From CAIZGX01 sp964430305 (GTDB taxonomy: Bacteria > Bacteroidota > Bacteroidia > Flavobacteriales_D > Sanyastnellaceae): DNA of 28,054 nucleotides. Under the pieces are notes generated by a model, which worked only from the letters and a program-made list of their open reading frames with translations, did not search any database and was not told the origin of the DNA. The translations under genes and the position numbers were made by a program. Of the stretch, positions 1-7,937 are shown piece after piece; the first letter of the stretch is position 1; every line of letters begins with the position of its first letter. The stretch lies in contig CAYSEX010000029.1 in NCBI GenBank assembly GCA_964430305.1, positions 1-28,054 on the forward strand, read 5' to 3'.

Positions 1-1082
1 ACAGAGCGAAAAACGATACTTTAAGTGCTGAATATTTCGAGGATGGCAGTATAAAGCACTTAAACCTATCTCCGAATATTGGAAGCGAGAATACAAAGCA
101 GTGCATGGCCACTTATTACTCTCCAGGCAAAATGCAATCTCAATCATACTACACCTACAAAGACGGAATTACCGATCAACACATGGAACAATTTTATGAA
201 AATGGAAATTTAAAATATGAATCAGTACTTCATGAAAAAGAACAAACCGAAAGAGACTTCTATGAAAATGGAAGATTAAAAAGTGAGAAACACTATGTCA
301 ATGGCCTTCTGACTGGCAATTGGATTCAAAAAGATTCACTGGGAACAACAATGCGCAACTGTTATTATTCTGAAGGATTTAAACTCGGGAAGTGCGAAAT
401 ATTTCAACCCAGTAAAGTCGCGAGTGCTCCAAATGAAGAATTTAAAGTATGGCGAGCAGCTGTTGTTTCAACCTACATGAGACGGTTTTACAACAACAGT
501 ATTCAAGACCCGTCTCCAAGCATTGTTGAAAAGGTAAAAATTGACGAAGAAGCTGAAATCCTTTGCAGGGTTGTAGAGTATTGCAATCAAAATGGATACA
601 CGTTTCTACCCAATGCAGAAGTGAATATCGAAGGCAAAATTTCATACACCTTCAATGCGCCTATTAGTGCATACGAGCCACATGAACAGCAGATAGACTC
701 TATACTAATTTCAAGAGGTTTTACCATTACAAAAAAAATGAAACAAGGTGGATACTGTTCATTCGAACTTTCTAATGAAGATTATCACGGAATTGAGTCT
801 TTCAATGAAATGTTCAATTCATTTTTCCCATTTAATAGTGGTTACTTCAATCCGAATTATAGTAACACTGAAATTGATTTTGGTTTGAAAGGATATGGCA
901 ATTACAGCAGTTATTATATTGAACGAAGAGAAAATCAGAAGGCCTATCTCGTAACACTTTACAATTATGGATCTTCGAAAATATTTACACTTTATGAGGA
1001 TGGAGACATTGAGTTTTATAACGGTCGTGGCGATTGGAGTCAGCCTGACATGTCGTGGTATCAGCACATGTGGTGGGATTAA
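1..1082 (+). CDS. YwqK/MORN_2-repeat protein, 5'-truncated by window edge
   Basis: The reading frame is open from base 3 (about 359 codons visible), so the first ATG at 105 is not the true start. The peptide before it, RAKNDTLSAEYFEDGSIK, matches the internal stretch RAQNDTLSAFFFEDGSLQ of the next gene, which places the missing start well outside the window. The visible N-terminal half holds short repeats of the MORN_2/YwqK type (FYENGNLKYES, FYENGRLKSEK). The C-terminal half, from about 'AAVVSTYMRRF', is a non-repeat domain shared with the next gene and ends in an aromatic-rich tail (YEDGDIEFYNGRGDW). YwqK-like proteins are annotated as putative antitoxins because of one Bacillus member. In Bacteroidota they are usually long, secreted and of unknown role, so no antitoxin function is claimed. 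It is a tandem paralogue of its neighbour, 43 bp upstream of it. Confidence 0.8.
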   Translation, partial: RAKNDTLSAEYFEDGSIKHLNLSPNIGSENTKQCMATYYSPGKMQSQSYYTYKDGITDQHMEQFYENGNLKYESVLHEKEQTERDFYENGRLKSEKHYVNGLLTGNWIQKDSLGTTMRNCYYSEGFKLGKCEIFQPSKVASAPNEEFKVWRAAVVSTYMRRFYNNSIQDPSPSIVEKVKIDEEAEILCRVVEYCNQNGYTFLPNAEVNIEGKISYTFNAPISAYEPHEQQIDSILISRGFTITKKMKQGGYCSFELSNEDYHGIESFNEMFNSFFPFNSGYFNPNYSNTEIDFGLKGYGNYSSYYIERRENQKAYLVTLYNYGSSKIFTLYEDGDIEFYNGRGDWSQPDMSWYQHMWWD

Positions 1083-1125
1083 TTGACATTATGCTTAAAT
1101 CAGACGGCAAATCGAAGTATGACAT

Positions 1126-3228
1126 ATGATGAAAAATAAAATTCTAACCCTTTATATATTCTTCACCACTTTTCTTGCAAGTGCTCAATGTGAATTTCAA
1201 TATCACATAAAGAAAGGAGGGCTTTACTATTTCAGCACCTTTTATGAAGGGTATAATTATACACAGCCTAGACAAGGCGTTTGTGAGCAGTTAGCGAATG
1301 GCAGACCCTATGAAAAAAGAGTTTTTAAGAACGGAATTCTCCAAGAAGAATGGTCATTTAATTTTGAAACAGGTAAACCTAGAATTATTTTTATTCGTGA
1401 ACGAAAAGATTCAATTCTTGCTGAATTAAAAATGTTCGATGAGCTCAATCGGCTGCATTTACATCAAATTTTTTATCTCAACAATAAGAAACAGCGATGC
1501 TGGAAAGAGATTAATTACAATGGTGATAAACTTTGGCATGTTCGATATTTCCGAAATTTCACCAATGAAGAAATCATGAGAGCAGGATACCCAACTCGTC
1601 CAGAACACATGATAGATGAAGAGGGTTATACCGACTGCTCTGGGCAATTTGGGCCCGAGTTCACGTATCATCAAAACGGAGAATTAATGACAGTGAAGCA
1701 TCACAATGCCGTTGTTTCCGATAATCCGAATTATACACTCACCCAAACAGGCCCCTATTTTATGTATAGTGATACAAAGAAACTATTGCAAAAAGGTCAA
1801 TATGAAAATGGAAAAGCGCAAGGGAAGTTTTATTACTATGATTTGAACGGAAAATTATCTGAAGAAAAAGAATTCAATCAAGACTTTCCAGTAGGAAATT
1901 GGAAAGGCTATTTTGAAGATGGGAAATTGAAGTATACCATTGATTATTCATCTGAATTTTATTTCTCAGCAGGACATGAAACACATTATTTCCAGAATGG
2001 AAAATTGTCATCTGAAAAACGAATTGATGCGCAAGGAAAGGGATTTGAAAGAAAATACAATGAGCAAGGTGTGCTTCTGGAGAATAAGATTTACAATTAT
2101 TATCCGTATGAATATTTTTCTTACATCACCTATTATCCAACAGGATTAATGAAGTCGAAACAATATTATCGGGCTCAAAACGATACCCTTTCAGCGTTCT
2201 TTTTTGAAGATGGCAGTCTGCAGAAACTAACTATGAACTATAAATCAACCGGCGTTCAAGAATCGTGGGAGTATTACAAAAAAGATATCCTTGGTCAACA
2301 TAAAAAATCACTTTCCAAAAGCGATTCATCGTTTGTAGTCATAGAGAAATATGACTCAAAAGGAAGATTAGAACACGAGTATTCAAACAAAAACAATATT
2401 TCGGAAGATGCCTATTATTGGACAACGGGTAACAGAAAAGAAGTGTCCAAAAAGTTGAATGGTTTATTGGATGGGCCTTTTCAGCAATGGGATAGTATAG
2501 GAAATCTTATGGAAGCGTGTGAATATAAAAATGGATTCAGAGTTTTTCCTTGTTCTCTTATTTCCAAACAAAACTTGCCGGAAATTTCAAAAGCAGATCA
2601 AAAGAAATTGTACCATGAAGTTTTGAAAATGTATACCGGTATGAAGCATACCATTCAAAATCATATTGGATCAGCGGAAATTCAAAAATCATTTGAGACC
2701 ATCTGTGCAGTTTACCAATTTCACTTGTTAAATGGCAGTTCTTTTGAATTCAAAGATGAGCCATTAGAAAATCAATTCACCTATATCTTCACTTTACCTG
2801 TTCACGCATTCAGTAAAAAAGAGACGGAATTGGATTCTTTGCTGCATCAATTGCGTTTTGAGAATTGGAAGAGAAAAGATTACAATGCATATTATTTTTC
2901 TTTGGAGTGTACTTCGAATGAATTGTGGACCAATCAAGAGTTGGAAGAAGCATTTTCGATATTCAAATTAACTGAGCCAGTTTGTAGTCAACTTCAAATA
3001 AAACCATTTAGTGAAAGAAATCTGATTGAATTGGATTGGAGACGTGCACCCAAACAGGTTTCTTTTGAAATCAAAAAAGAACCTTTGGGCAGTATGGTTA
3101 TCGTTAACCAGAATTATGGCACACAGGAATTCAGTGTTTACGAAAATGGTTATGTGGAATTTTTTAATCGGACAGGAAGCTTCAAATACACCCCTGAATT
3201 TCCAGGAAAGTTTGGATATCAGTGGTAA
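1126..3228 (+). CDS. Secreted YwqK/MORN_2-repeat protein (700 aa)
   Basis: The protein starts MMKNKILTLYIFFTTFLASA followed by Q21, a signal peptide with a likely SPase I cut after A20, so it is probably periplasmic or surface-exposed. Two adjacent ATGs (1126 and 1129) make the first residue ambiguous. From about residue 200 to 480 there are many MORN_2/YwqK-type repeats with a GK/NGKL-Y/F pattern (YYDLNGKLSEEKEF, YFEDGKLKYTIDY, HYFQNGKLSSEKRI). The last ~190 residues form a non-repeat domain ending in YENGYVEFFNRTGSF, which resembles the end of the upstream paralogue (YEDGDIEFYNGRGDW). No catalytic motif is recognised. It lies 43 bp after the first paralogue with no clear terminator between them, so co-transcription is likely. 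The family is known, but the function here is not. Confidence 0.85.
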   Translation: MMKNKILTLYIFFTTFLASAQCEFQYHIKKGGLYYFSTFYEGYNYTQPRQGVCEQLANGRPYEKRVFKNGILQEEWSFNFETGKPRIIFIRERKDSILAELKMFDELNRLHLHQIFYLNNKKQRCWKEINYNGDKLWHVRYFRNFTNEEIMRAGYPTRPEHMIDEEGYTDCSGQFGPEFTYHQNGELMTVKHHNAVVSDNPNYTLTQTGPYFMYSDTKKLLQKGQYENGKAQGKFYYYDLNGKLSEEKEFNQDFPVGNWKGYFEDGKLKYTIDYSSEFYFSAGHETHYFQNGKLSSEKRIDAQGKGFERKYNEQGVLLENKIYNYYPYEYFSYITYYPTGLMKSKQYYRAQNDTLSAFFFEDGSLQKLTMNYKSTGVQESWEYYKKDILGQHKKSLSKSDSSFVVIEKYDSKGRLEHEYSNKNNISEDAYYWTTGNRKEVSKKLNGLLDGPFQQWDSIGNLMEACEYKNGFRVFPCSLISKQNLPEISKADQKKLYHEVLKMYTGMKHTIQNHIGSAEIQKSFETICAVYQFHLLNGSSFEFKDEPLENQFTYIFTLPVHAFSKKETELDSLLHQLRFENWKRKDYNAYYFSLECTSNELWTNQELEEAFSIFKLTEPVCSQLQIKPFSERNLIELDWRRAPKQVSFEIKKEPLGSMVIVNQNYGTQEFSVYENGYVEFFNRTGSFKYTPEFPGKFGYQW

Positions 3229-3354
3229 TTAGGTGTATTCGTAATTAATTGACAATATTTATTTATATTCGTTCCTGTCGGGAAGAAATTCATGGCTGCC
3301 GACAATTAAATAATTATCCGTACTCATCAGCCTAAGTACATAAATTTATTTTTT

Positions 3355-3822
3355 ATGAAAAAAACAGTTTTATTCCTTGTTGGTGGCACATTGTCACTTT
3401 TTGTATTTATCGCATGTGGATCATCTTCTAAAGCCGATGAAAAGGCCGTTAATGATGCCGTGAACCAATTGAATAGTGCGGCTGCACAGGCAAACAGCGC
3501 AACAAGTTCTACTTCAGGAACTACTACTGAGTCTTCCACTACAGATGCTTCTTCAACTGAATCATCAACTACATCTTCTAGCAGTGAAGATTGGGACGCT
3601 ATTTTGAACGATTATGAGGAATACGTGAATCAATACATAAAACTCATGAAAGCGGCGCAAAAAGGTGATGCATCAGCAATGTCTGAGTACCCTGCAATGC
3701 TTGAAAAGGCAAATTCATTGAATTCAAAATTGACAAGCGGACAAGGAACTATGTCTTCAGCACAGGCATCTCGTTTGTTGAAAATTCAGCAAAAAATGGC
3801 TTCTGCTGCAGCAGGAATGTAA
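3355..3822 (+). CDS. Small Ser/Thr-rich lipoprotein
   Basis: A 155-aa protein with a lipoprotein signal: MKKTVLFLVGGTLSLFVFIA then C21 in the lipobox FIAC. After the cysteine comes a short Lys/Asp-rich stretch, then a low-complexity Ser/Thr linker (about residues 50-78), then an alpha-helical C-terminal domain of about 75 residues (starting EDWDAILNDYEEYVNQY, with many Lys, Ala and Met). This layout, a lipid anchor plus flexible linker plus small helical domain, recurs in Bacteroidota lipoproteins of unknown function. It has an A-rich upstream region and a 126-bp gap from the YwqK gene. That gap contains TATATTCG at 3264, a 7/8 match to the -7 box. A strong terminator follows 12 bp after the stop. 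No enzymatic motif is seen. Confidence 0.8.
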   Translation: MKKTVLFLVGGTLSLFVFIACGSSSKADEKAVNDAVNQLNSAAAQANSATSSTSGTTTESSTTDASSTESSTTSSSSEDWDAILNDYEEYVNQYIKLMKAAQKGDASAMSEYPAMLEKANSLNSKLTSGQGTMSSAQASRLLKIQQKMASAAAGM

Positions 3823-3834
3823 TTGATATTAAAT

Positions 3835-3866
3835 AAAAAAGGGCTAGAAAATTCTAGCCCTTTTTT
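3835..3866. terminator. Bidirectional intrinsic terminator
   Basis: Arms GGGCTAGAA (3841-3849) and TTCTAGCCC (3852-3860) are perfect complements and are flanked by six A on the left and six T on the right. It therefore works as a Rho-independent terminator for both the lipoprotein gene (+) and the sugar operon ending at 3869 (-). Confidence 0.9.
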
Positions 3867-3868
3867 AT

Positions 3869-4495
3869 TTAACGAATACTATATTCTCCAAGAGAGTGGG
3901 CAACTTCATCGGCCAACGGTAAATTCTCCTTTGTACCAATTCCAACGCAATAGAACCCACCTGTTTTAGCGGCTTGAACACCAGCAATGGCATCTTCGAA
4001 AACAATGCATTCATCTGGGGTTAGTCCAATGCTTTGTGCAGCGGTCAGAAAAACCGTAGGATCTGGCTTCGAGAGATTCACTACATTCCCGTCAACTACC
4101 GCATTGAACAAATGCCCGATGTTAAGTTTATTCAATATCAAAGGGGCATTTTTCGAAGAAGATCCTAAAGCAATTTTAATTCCTTTCGCTTTGCAATCTT
4201 CTAAAAATGCGATAGCCCCTGGTAAAGCCTCTCCTGCAGTCATTTCAGCCACTAAGTCCAGATACCATTGATTCTTCAATTGCATCAATTCCTCCTTTTC
4301 CGCTGCTGATTTTTCAATTTTTCCTTTTTCAAGTATGCGCTCCAATGATTCCAACCGACTTACCCCCTTCAGAGCTTCGTTGTCATCTTCAGTGAATTCA
4401 ATGCCCAAGCTGTGAGACAAGCGCTGCCATGCTTGAAAATGGTATTTTGCAGTATCTACAAGTACGCCATCTAAATCGAAAATTGCTCCTTTCAT
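3869..4495 (-). CDS. pgmB: Beta-phosphoglucomutase (HAD superfamily)
   Basis: A cytosolic enzyme converting beta-glucose 1-phosphate to glucose 6-phosphate through a beta-glucose 1,6-bisphosphate intermediate. At 208 aa it is slightly short of the usual ~220. HAD motif I is FDLDGVLVD, with nucleophile D7 and acid/base D9. The cap carries the beta-PGM hallmarks TAKYHFQAW (T15, H19) and KGVSRLESL (R47), which separate it from ordinary HAD phosphatases. Motif II is GSSSKNA, motif III is the Lys of LSKPDP, and motif IV is VFEDAIAGVQAA. It is the last gene of a pfkA-gap-kinase-pgmB operon, and its ATG overlaps the upstream stop (ATGA at 4492-4495), which suggests translational coupling. The usual partner, a maltose or trehalose phosphorylase, is not in this window. 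The cap residues make the assignment firm, though related HAD mutases cannot be fully excluded. Confidence 0.9.
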   Translation of the reverse strand: MKGAIFDLDGVLVDTAKYHFQAWQRLSHSLGIEFTEDDNEALKGVSRLESLERILEKGKIEKSAAEKEELMQLKNQWYLDLVAEMTAGEALPGAIAFLEDCKAKGIKIALGSSSKNAPLILNKLNIGHLFNAVVDGNVVNLSKPDPTVFLTAAQSIGLTPDECIVFEDAIAGVQAAKTGGFYCVGIGTKENLPLADEVAHSLGEYSIR

Positions 4496-5355
4496 TCGGC
4501 GTGGTTGAAAACAAATTTCACATGATAATTCACCAATCCGTCAATTGGTTTTTTGATGATATTTCCCAAACGCACTCCCTCCTCTTTGCACGCTTGCTCA
4601 AGGCAATGGGCGAAATAATGGGAAATAGAACCCACAAAATGCACGGGCACCTTATCCCAATTATCAAATGACTTTACGTGAATATCAATAAACTCCCTCA
4701 TTCCATTAACCACCCAATTCATGACGTGCGGATGATGTGCATAATTTCCTATGAAGCGGGTAAAGCTTGCGAGGTAGACGTTTGCGTTGGGTTCTCTATA
4801 TATTTTAGAGATGAATTCGTCTTTGCTCAATGGAAATGATTTTTCAAACGCGTCTGCAATTTCAGTGGGAAGCTTTTTGTAGAAATATTCGCGAAGCAAA
4901 ATCTTCCCGAAATAAGATCCACTGGCCTCGTCGCCCAAAATGTATGCAAGCGAAGGAACTGACTCGTGAATTTCATTTCCATCGAAATAACAGGAGTTAC
5001 TTCCTGTTCCAAGTATACAAGAAATGCATGATTCACCATCATACGTTGCATAGGCACTTCCGAGCAAATCATGTTCAACTAGAATTTCTGCTTCGGTGAA
5101 AACCCGTCGCAAACCGCGTTCAATGATTGAACACATGGTTTCAGTGCTACTTCCTGCTCCGTAGAAATAAATATGTGAGATTTTGTTTGCATATAGCGCT
5201 AGAGGGGCATTTCCTCTTATGGCATTTTCTACAACATCCTCATTGTGGAAGTATGGATTTAAACCCATGGTCTCGAAGTTTCCGAGACGATTTCCGTTTT
5301 TGTCAATAAGCGCCCAATCACTTTTAGTGGACCCACTATCGGCTATTAAAATCAT
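4492..5355 (-). CDS. BadF/BadG-type ATPase, N-acetylglucosamine-kinase-like sugar kinase
   Basis: A 287-aa protein of the ASKHA (actin/hexokinase) fold. The N-terminal phosphate-1 loop is DSGSTKSDW (D6-W14). The second phosphate loop is LGTGSNSCYFDG, followed by LGDEASGSYFGK, and a C-terminal VHFVGSISHYF completes the nucleotide site. This arrangement is that of the BadF/BadG/BcrA/BcrD ATPase family, whose Bacteroidota members of this length are usually annotated as N-acetylglucosamine kinases. The substrate cannot be read from the sequence, and N-acetylglucosamine, another amino sugar or a different hexose are all possible. It starts 10 bp after gap and overlaps pgmB by 4 bp. Its place between glycolytic genes fits a role in feeding a sugar into glycolysis. 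Confidence 0.8.
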   Translation of the reverse strand: MILIADSGSTKSDWALIDKNGNRLGNFETMGLNPYFHNEDVVENAIRGNAPLALYANKISHIYFYGAGSSTETMCSIIERGLRRVFTEAEILVEHDLLGSAYATYDGESCISCILGTGSNSCYFDGNEIHESVPSLAYILGDEASGSYFGKILLREYFYKKLPTEIADAFEKSFPLSKDEFISKIYREPNANVYLASFTRFIGNYAHHPHVMNWVVNGMREFIDIHVKSFDNWDKVPVHFVGSISHYFAHCLEQACKEEGVRLGNIIKKPIDGLVNYHVKFVFNHAE

Positions 5356-5365
5356 AAAGATTCAG

Positions 5366-6349
5366 TTAAAGTTTATCAATCAAATCAACCACGCGTTTGC
5401 TATAACCAGCTTCATTGTCATACCATCCCATGACTTTCACTAATGTTCCATTGGCAGCGGTTAAATCGGCGTCAAAAATACAACTATGGTCATTTCCTAC
5501 AATATCAATACTTACAATTGGATCTACACAATACTCCAGAATTCCTTTCAAATAACTTTCACCAGCTTCTTTCATGGCTGCATTTACTTCTTCTTTGGTT
5601 ACTTCTCTTTTCAATACAGCAACAAGATCGGTTAAAGATCCATCTGGAGTTGGTACACGCACAGCCACTCCATCTAATTTACCTTTTAACTCTGGAAGTA
5701 CAAGTCCCACTGCCTTTGCAGCACCGGTACTGGTAGGTACCATGCTCAATGCCGCTGCTCTGGCTCTGCGTAAATCTTTATGAGGTGCATCCTGTAAGCG
5801 TTGATCGGCGGTATACGCATGAACGGTGGTGATGTATCCTTTTTCTATTCCAAATTTATCATTTAGTACTTTGGCCATTGGAGCTAGGCAGTTGGTGGTA
5901 CATGATGCGTTAGAAACAATGTGATCTTCAGAAGTAAGTTGATCATCATTTACACCAAGAACTATGGTTTTTACATTACCTGTAGCAGGTGCTGAAATAA
6001 TTACTTTTTTTGCTCCAGCTTGAATGTGCTTACCTGCAGACTGATCATCTGTGAAAAAGCCTGTGCTTTCAATGACTACATCTACGCCAATCTCGGCCCA
6101 AGGCAGTTGAGCAGGATCTTTTTGGGCGTAAACACGAATTGCTTTTCCATTTACTACTAACGAGTCGTCAGTGCACGTGATTTCAGCCGTCACTCTTCCG
6201 TGAATGCTGTCATATTTCAACAGGTGAGCGAGTGTTTTAACGTCTGTTAAGTCATTGATTGCAACAACTTCAACATGTTCATTTTTTAAAAGGTGACGGA
6301 AGCATACGCGTCCAATTCTACCAAATCCATTGATTGCTATTCGTTTCAT
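5366..6349 (-). CDS. gap: Glyceraldehyde-3-phosphate dehydrogenase, type I
   Basis: A cytosolic glycolytic enzyme oxidising glyceraldehyde 3-phosphate to 1,3-bisphosphoglycerate. At 327 aa it is near the family length of ~330-336. The N-terminal Rossmann motif is INGFGRIGR. D33 in INDLTD sits at the position that favours NAD over NADP. The catalytic motif SNASCTTNCLAP gives the nucleophile C150, and H177 in TTVHAYT is the general base. The C-terminal WYDNEAGYSKRV is the usual GAPDH signature. It is the second gene of the operon, 9 bp after pfkA and 10 bp before the kinase-like gene. Many Bacteroidota carry more than one gap gene, so whether this is the main glycolytic copy is unknown. Confidence 0.97.
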   Translation of the reverse strand: MKRIAINGFGRIGRVCFRHLLKNEHVEVVAINDLTDVKTLAHLLKYDSIHGRVTAEITCTDDSLVVNGKAIRVYAQKDPAQLPWAEIGVDVVIESTGFFTDDQSAGKHIQAGAKKVIISAPATGNVKTIVLGVNDDQLTSEDHIVSNASCTTNCLAPMAKVLNDKFGIEKGYITTVHAYTADQRLQDAPHKDLRRARAAALSMVPTSTGAAKAVGLVLPELKGKLDGVAVRVPTPDGSLTDLVAVLKREVTKEEVNAAMKEAGESYLKGILEYCVDPIVSIDIVGNDHSCIFDADLTAANGTLVKVMGWYDNEAGYSKRVVDLIDKL

Positions 6350-6358
6350 AATTCTTTT

Positions 6359-7345
6359 TTATATAGCCAAAATTCTGGCAATTCTTAATTCATCTCTGTT
6401 GGGAAGGTTCGCTCGATTTATACTTTCCTCTAACGACGTGTAAGTTTCTCTATCATTCACCAAACCAACCATTACATCTTTTCTACCTTGTAATAGACCT
6501 TCCACGGCAGCTACGCCCATGCGAGAAGCTATAACGCGATCGTAGCAGCTAGGTGCTCCTCCTCGTTGAAGATGACCAAGCACAGTAACTCGTGTATCGT
6601 AATCGGGATTATTGTCAGTTACTTTTTTAGCTAATTCATAGGCACTACCGCTCTTCGCACCTTCTGCAACAATAACAATGGAACTTGATTTACCACTGTC
6701 TTCACTTGATCTGAGAATTTGCATGAGTTCATCTGCAGTCATTTCGTCTTCAGGCAATACAATGGCAATTGCACCAGCAGCAATGCCGGCTTTAAGTGCA
6801 ATGAAACCACTATTTCTTCCCATCACTTCAACAAAAAAGATGCGGTTGTGTGAAGTTGCTGTATCACGAATTTTATCTACCGCATCAACAACTGTATTGG
6901 TGGCCGTATCAAAGCCTATGCAGTGGTCGGTTCCAAATAAATCGTTGTCTATTGAACCTGGAATTCCCATGACTGGTATTCCCGATTCTTCAAATAATTT
7001 ATGTGCACCTGTGAATGTTCCATTTCCACCTATGGTAATTAGGGCATCTACATGATGTTTTTTAATTTGATCAATGGCTTTAGCTCTTCCTTCAGTGGTC
7101 ATGAATTCTTTAGACCTGGATGATTTTAATATGGTACCACCACGACCTAAAATGCGAGCAACAGATCGTTCATTGAGTCTTTTGAAATCTCCGGCAATAA
7201 GGCCGGTATATCCTTGAAAAACACCTTCCACTTCTATTTGATGAAACGCACATGCGCGAACTACAGCCCGCAATGCGGCATTCATGCCAGGTGCATCACC
7301 ACCGCTGGTGAGTACCCCTATTCGTTTAATGTTGTGTTGATTCAT
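6359..7345 (-). CDS. pfkA: 6-phosphofructokinase, ATP-type
   Basis: It phosphorylates fructose 6-phosphate to the 1,6-bisphosphate, the committed step of glycolysis. Length is 328 aa (family ~320). The nucleotide loop is TSGGDAPGMNAALRA. GRGGTILKSSRS follows, then GGNGTFTGA and the catalytic loop GIPGSIDNDLFGTD (D133, D135), then MGRNSGFIA and HLQRGGAPSCYDR. Two classical discriminators between ATP and pyrophosphate enzymes both read as ATP-type here: Gly at 109 (Asp in PPi enzymes) and Gly at 130 (Lys in PPi enzymes). One oddity is N108 where the E. coli enzyme has the Mg-binding Asp103. It is the first gene of the four-gene sugar operon. A strong inverted repeat lies 20 bp upstream of the start codon. 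Confidence 0.95.
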   Translation of the reverse strand: MNQHNIKRIGVLTSGGDAPGMNAALRAVVRACAFHQIEVEGVFQGYTGLIAGDFKRLNERSVARILGRGGTILKSSRSKEFMTTEGRAKAIDQIKKHHVDALITIGGNGTFTGAHKLFEESGIPVMGIPGSIDNDLFGTDHCIGFDTATNTVVDAVDKIRDTATSHNRIFFVEVMGRNSGFIALKAGIAAGAIAIVLPEDEMTADELMQILRSSEDSGKSSSIVIVAEGAKSGSAYELAKKVTDNNPDYDTRVTVLGHLQRGGAPSCYDRVIASRMGVAAVEGLLQGRKDVMVGLVNDRETYTSLEESINRANLPNRDELRIARILAI

Positions 7346-7364
7346 ATTTTATTATCGATGGCTA

Positions 7365-7389
7365 ACTTAGTGTATTTTTTACACTAAGT
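7365..7389. promoter_or_regulatory. Perfect 10-bp inverted repeat upstream of pfkA
   Basis: Arms ACTTAGTGTA (7365-7374) and TACACTAAGT (7380-7389) are separated by five T. It lies between pfkA (-) and the divergent hypothetical gene (+). It could be an operator for a dimeric regulator or a hairpin in the pfkA mRNA leader. No long T-run follows the arms directly on either strand, so a simple terminator is less likely. Confidence 0.55.
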
Positions 7390-7410
7390 CAAATAATCTT
7401 CTTTTTTTTT

Positions 7411-7441
7411 CAAAAAAATTCATCTCGTAAATCCATTACAA
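7411..7441 (-). promoter_or_regulatory. pfkA: Possible pfkA operon promoter
   Basis: On the minus strand, TTG (7441-7439), a 20-nt spacer, then TTTTTTTG (7418-7411) matches the Bacteroidota pattern TTG-N17-23-TAnnTTTG in 7 of 8 positions of the -7 box. If it is used, the inverted repeat at 7365-7389 would be transcribed as part of the mRNA leader. The poly-T context makes this a weak call. Confidence 0.3.
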
Positions 7442-7463
7442 CTCGACTCAGAATATTCGTCTC

Positions 7464-7937
7464 ATGAAAACAGAGAACCCCTATTTTAGCGAGTCGGCGA
7501 GTGACTTCTTACCGATTTTCAATGCAAGTCCACAATTGTGGAAAATTTTCACACAAAATGGTTTCAAGCCACAAGTTGGATTTAGCCATCATGAGCACAC
7601 CTCACAATACGAGCCGGGTAAAATGACTCATTTGAGAAAGAATGGTGAATGCATGGTTGTTTTTTTAAAGGACGGACGTGTGCATGTCATGAATGGTCCT
7701 TTGTCTCGTTGGCATTTGTTTGACAAACTGAATATTGCCACGTTGCGTTGTTTGCTTGCTTTTGCTAGTTTAAGTGACATTGATCAATTTTCATTTCGGA
7801 ATTACATGAAAGATCGCTGCACCAATTTTTCTGATATCTTTCACCATTTGCCAGGAAATAACGTTGGTTGGAAGCACCGCTTTTTGAATCAATACAGCTC
7901 CTTCCCTGCTGTTGAATTGTATGCGCTCACGCGATAA
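7464..7937 (+). CDS. Hypothetical protein (157 aa)
   Basis: No family is recognised. The 157-aa protein has no signal peptide or membrane segment, so it is probably cytosolic. It is rich in His, Phe and Trp, with short basic patches and a central segment (MVVFLKDGRVHVMNGPLSRW) that looks like a pair of beta-strands around a turn. The start at 7464 is supported by its divergence from pfkA and by AATATTCG ending 4 nt before the ATG, a weak (6/8) match to the -7 box at the spacing seen at other starts here. It ends at 7937, directly abutting the stop codon of the convergent DnaB-like gene, with no room for a terminator. Codon use looks like that of its neighbours. It is probably real, but its function is unknown. 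Confidence 0.6.
   Translation: MKTENPYFSESASDFLPIFNASPQLWKIFTQNGFKPQVGFSHHEHTSQYEPGKMTHLRKNGECMVVFLKDGRVHVMNGPLSRWHLFDKLNIATLRCLLAFASLSDIDQFSFRNYMKDRCTNFSDIFHHLPGNNVGWKHRFLNQYSSFPAVELYALTR

Noticed and set aside
105..107. ATG at 105 as the true start of the first YwqK gene
   Set aside because: The frame is open to the window edge and the upstream peptide is homologous to internal sequence of the paralogue.
3276..3304. Inverted repeat TGTCGG/CCGACA after the second YwqK gene as a terminator
   Set aside because: The 17-base loop, 6-bp stem and absence of a T-run make it a poor terminator on either strand.
7923..7932. 10-base match (GCGCTCACGC) between spacer 1 and the end of the 157-aa gene, as self-targeting
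   Set aside because: About one such match is expected by chance in this window for a 29-base spacer. It is too short to be a protospacer.
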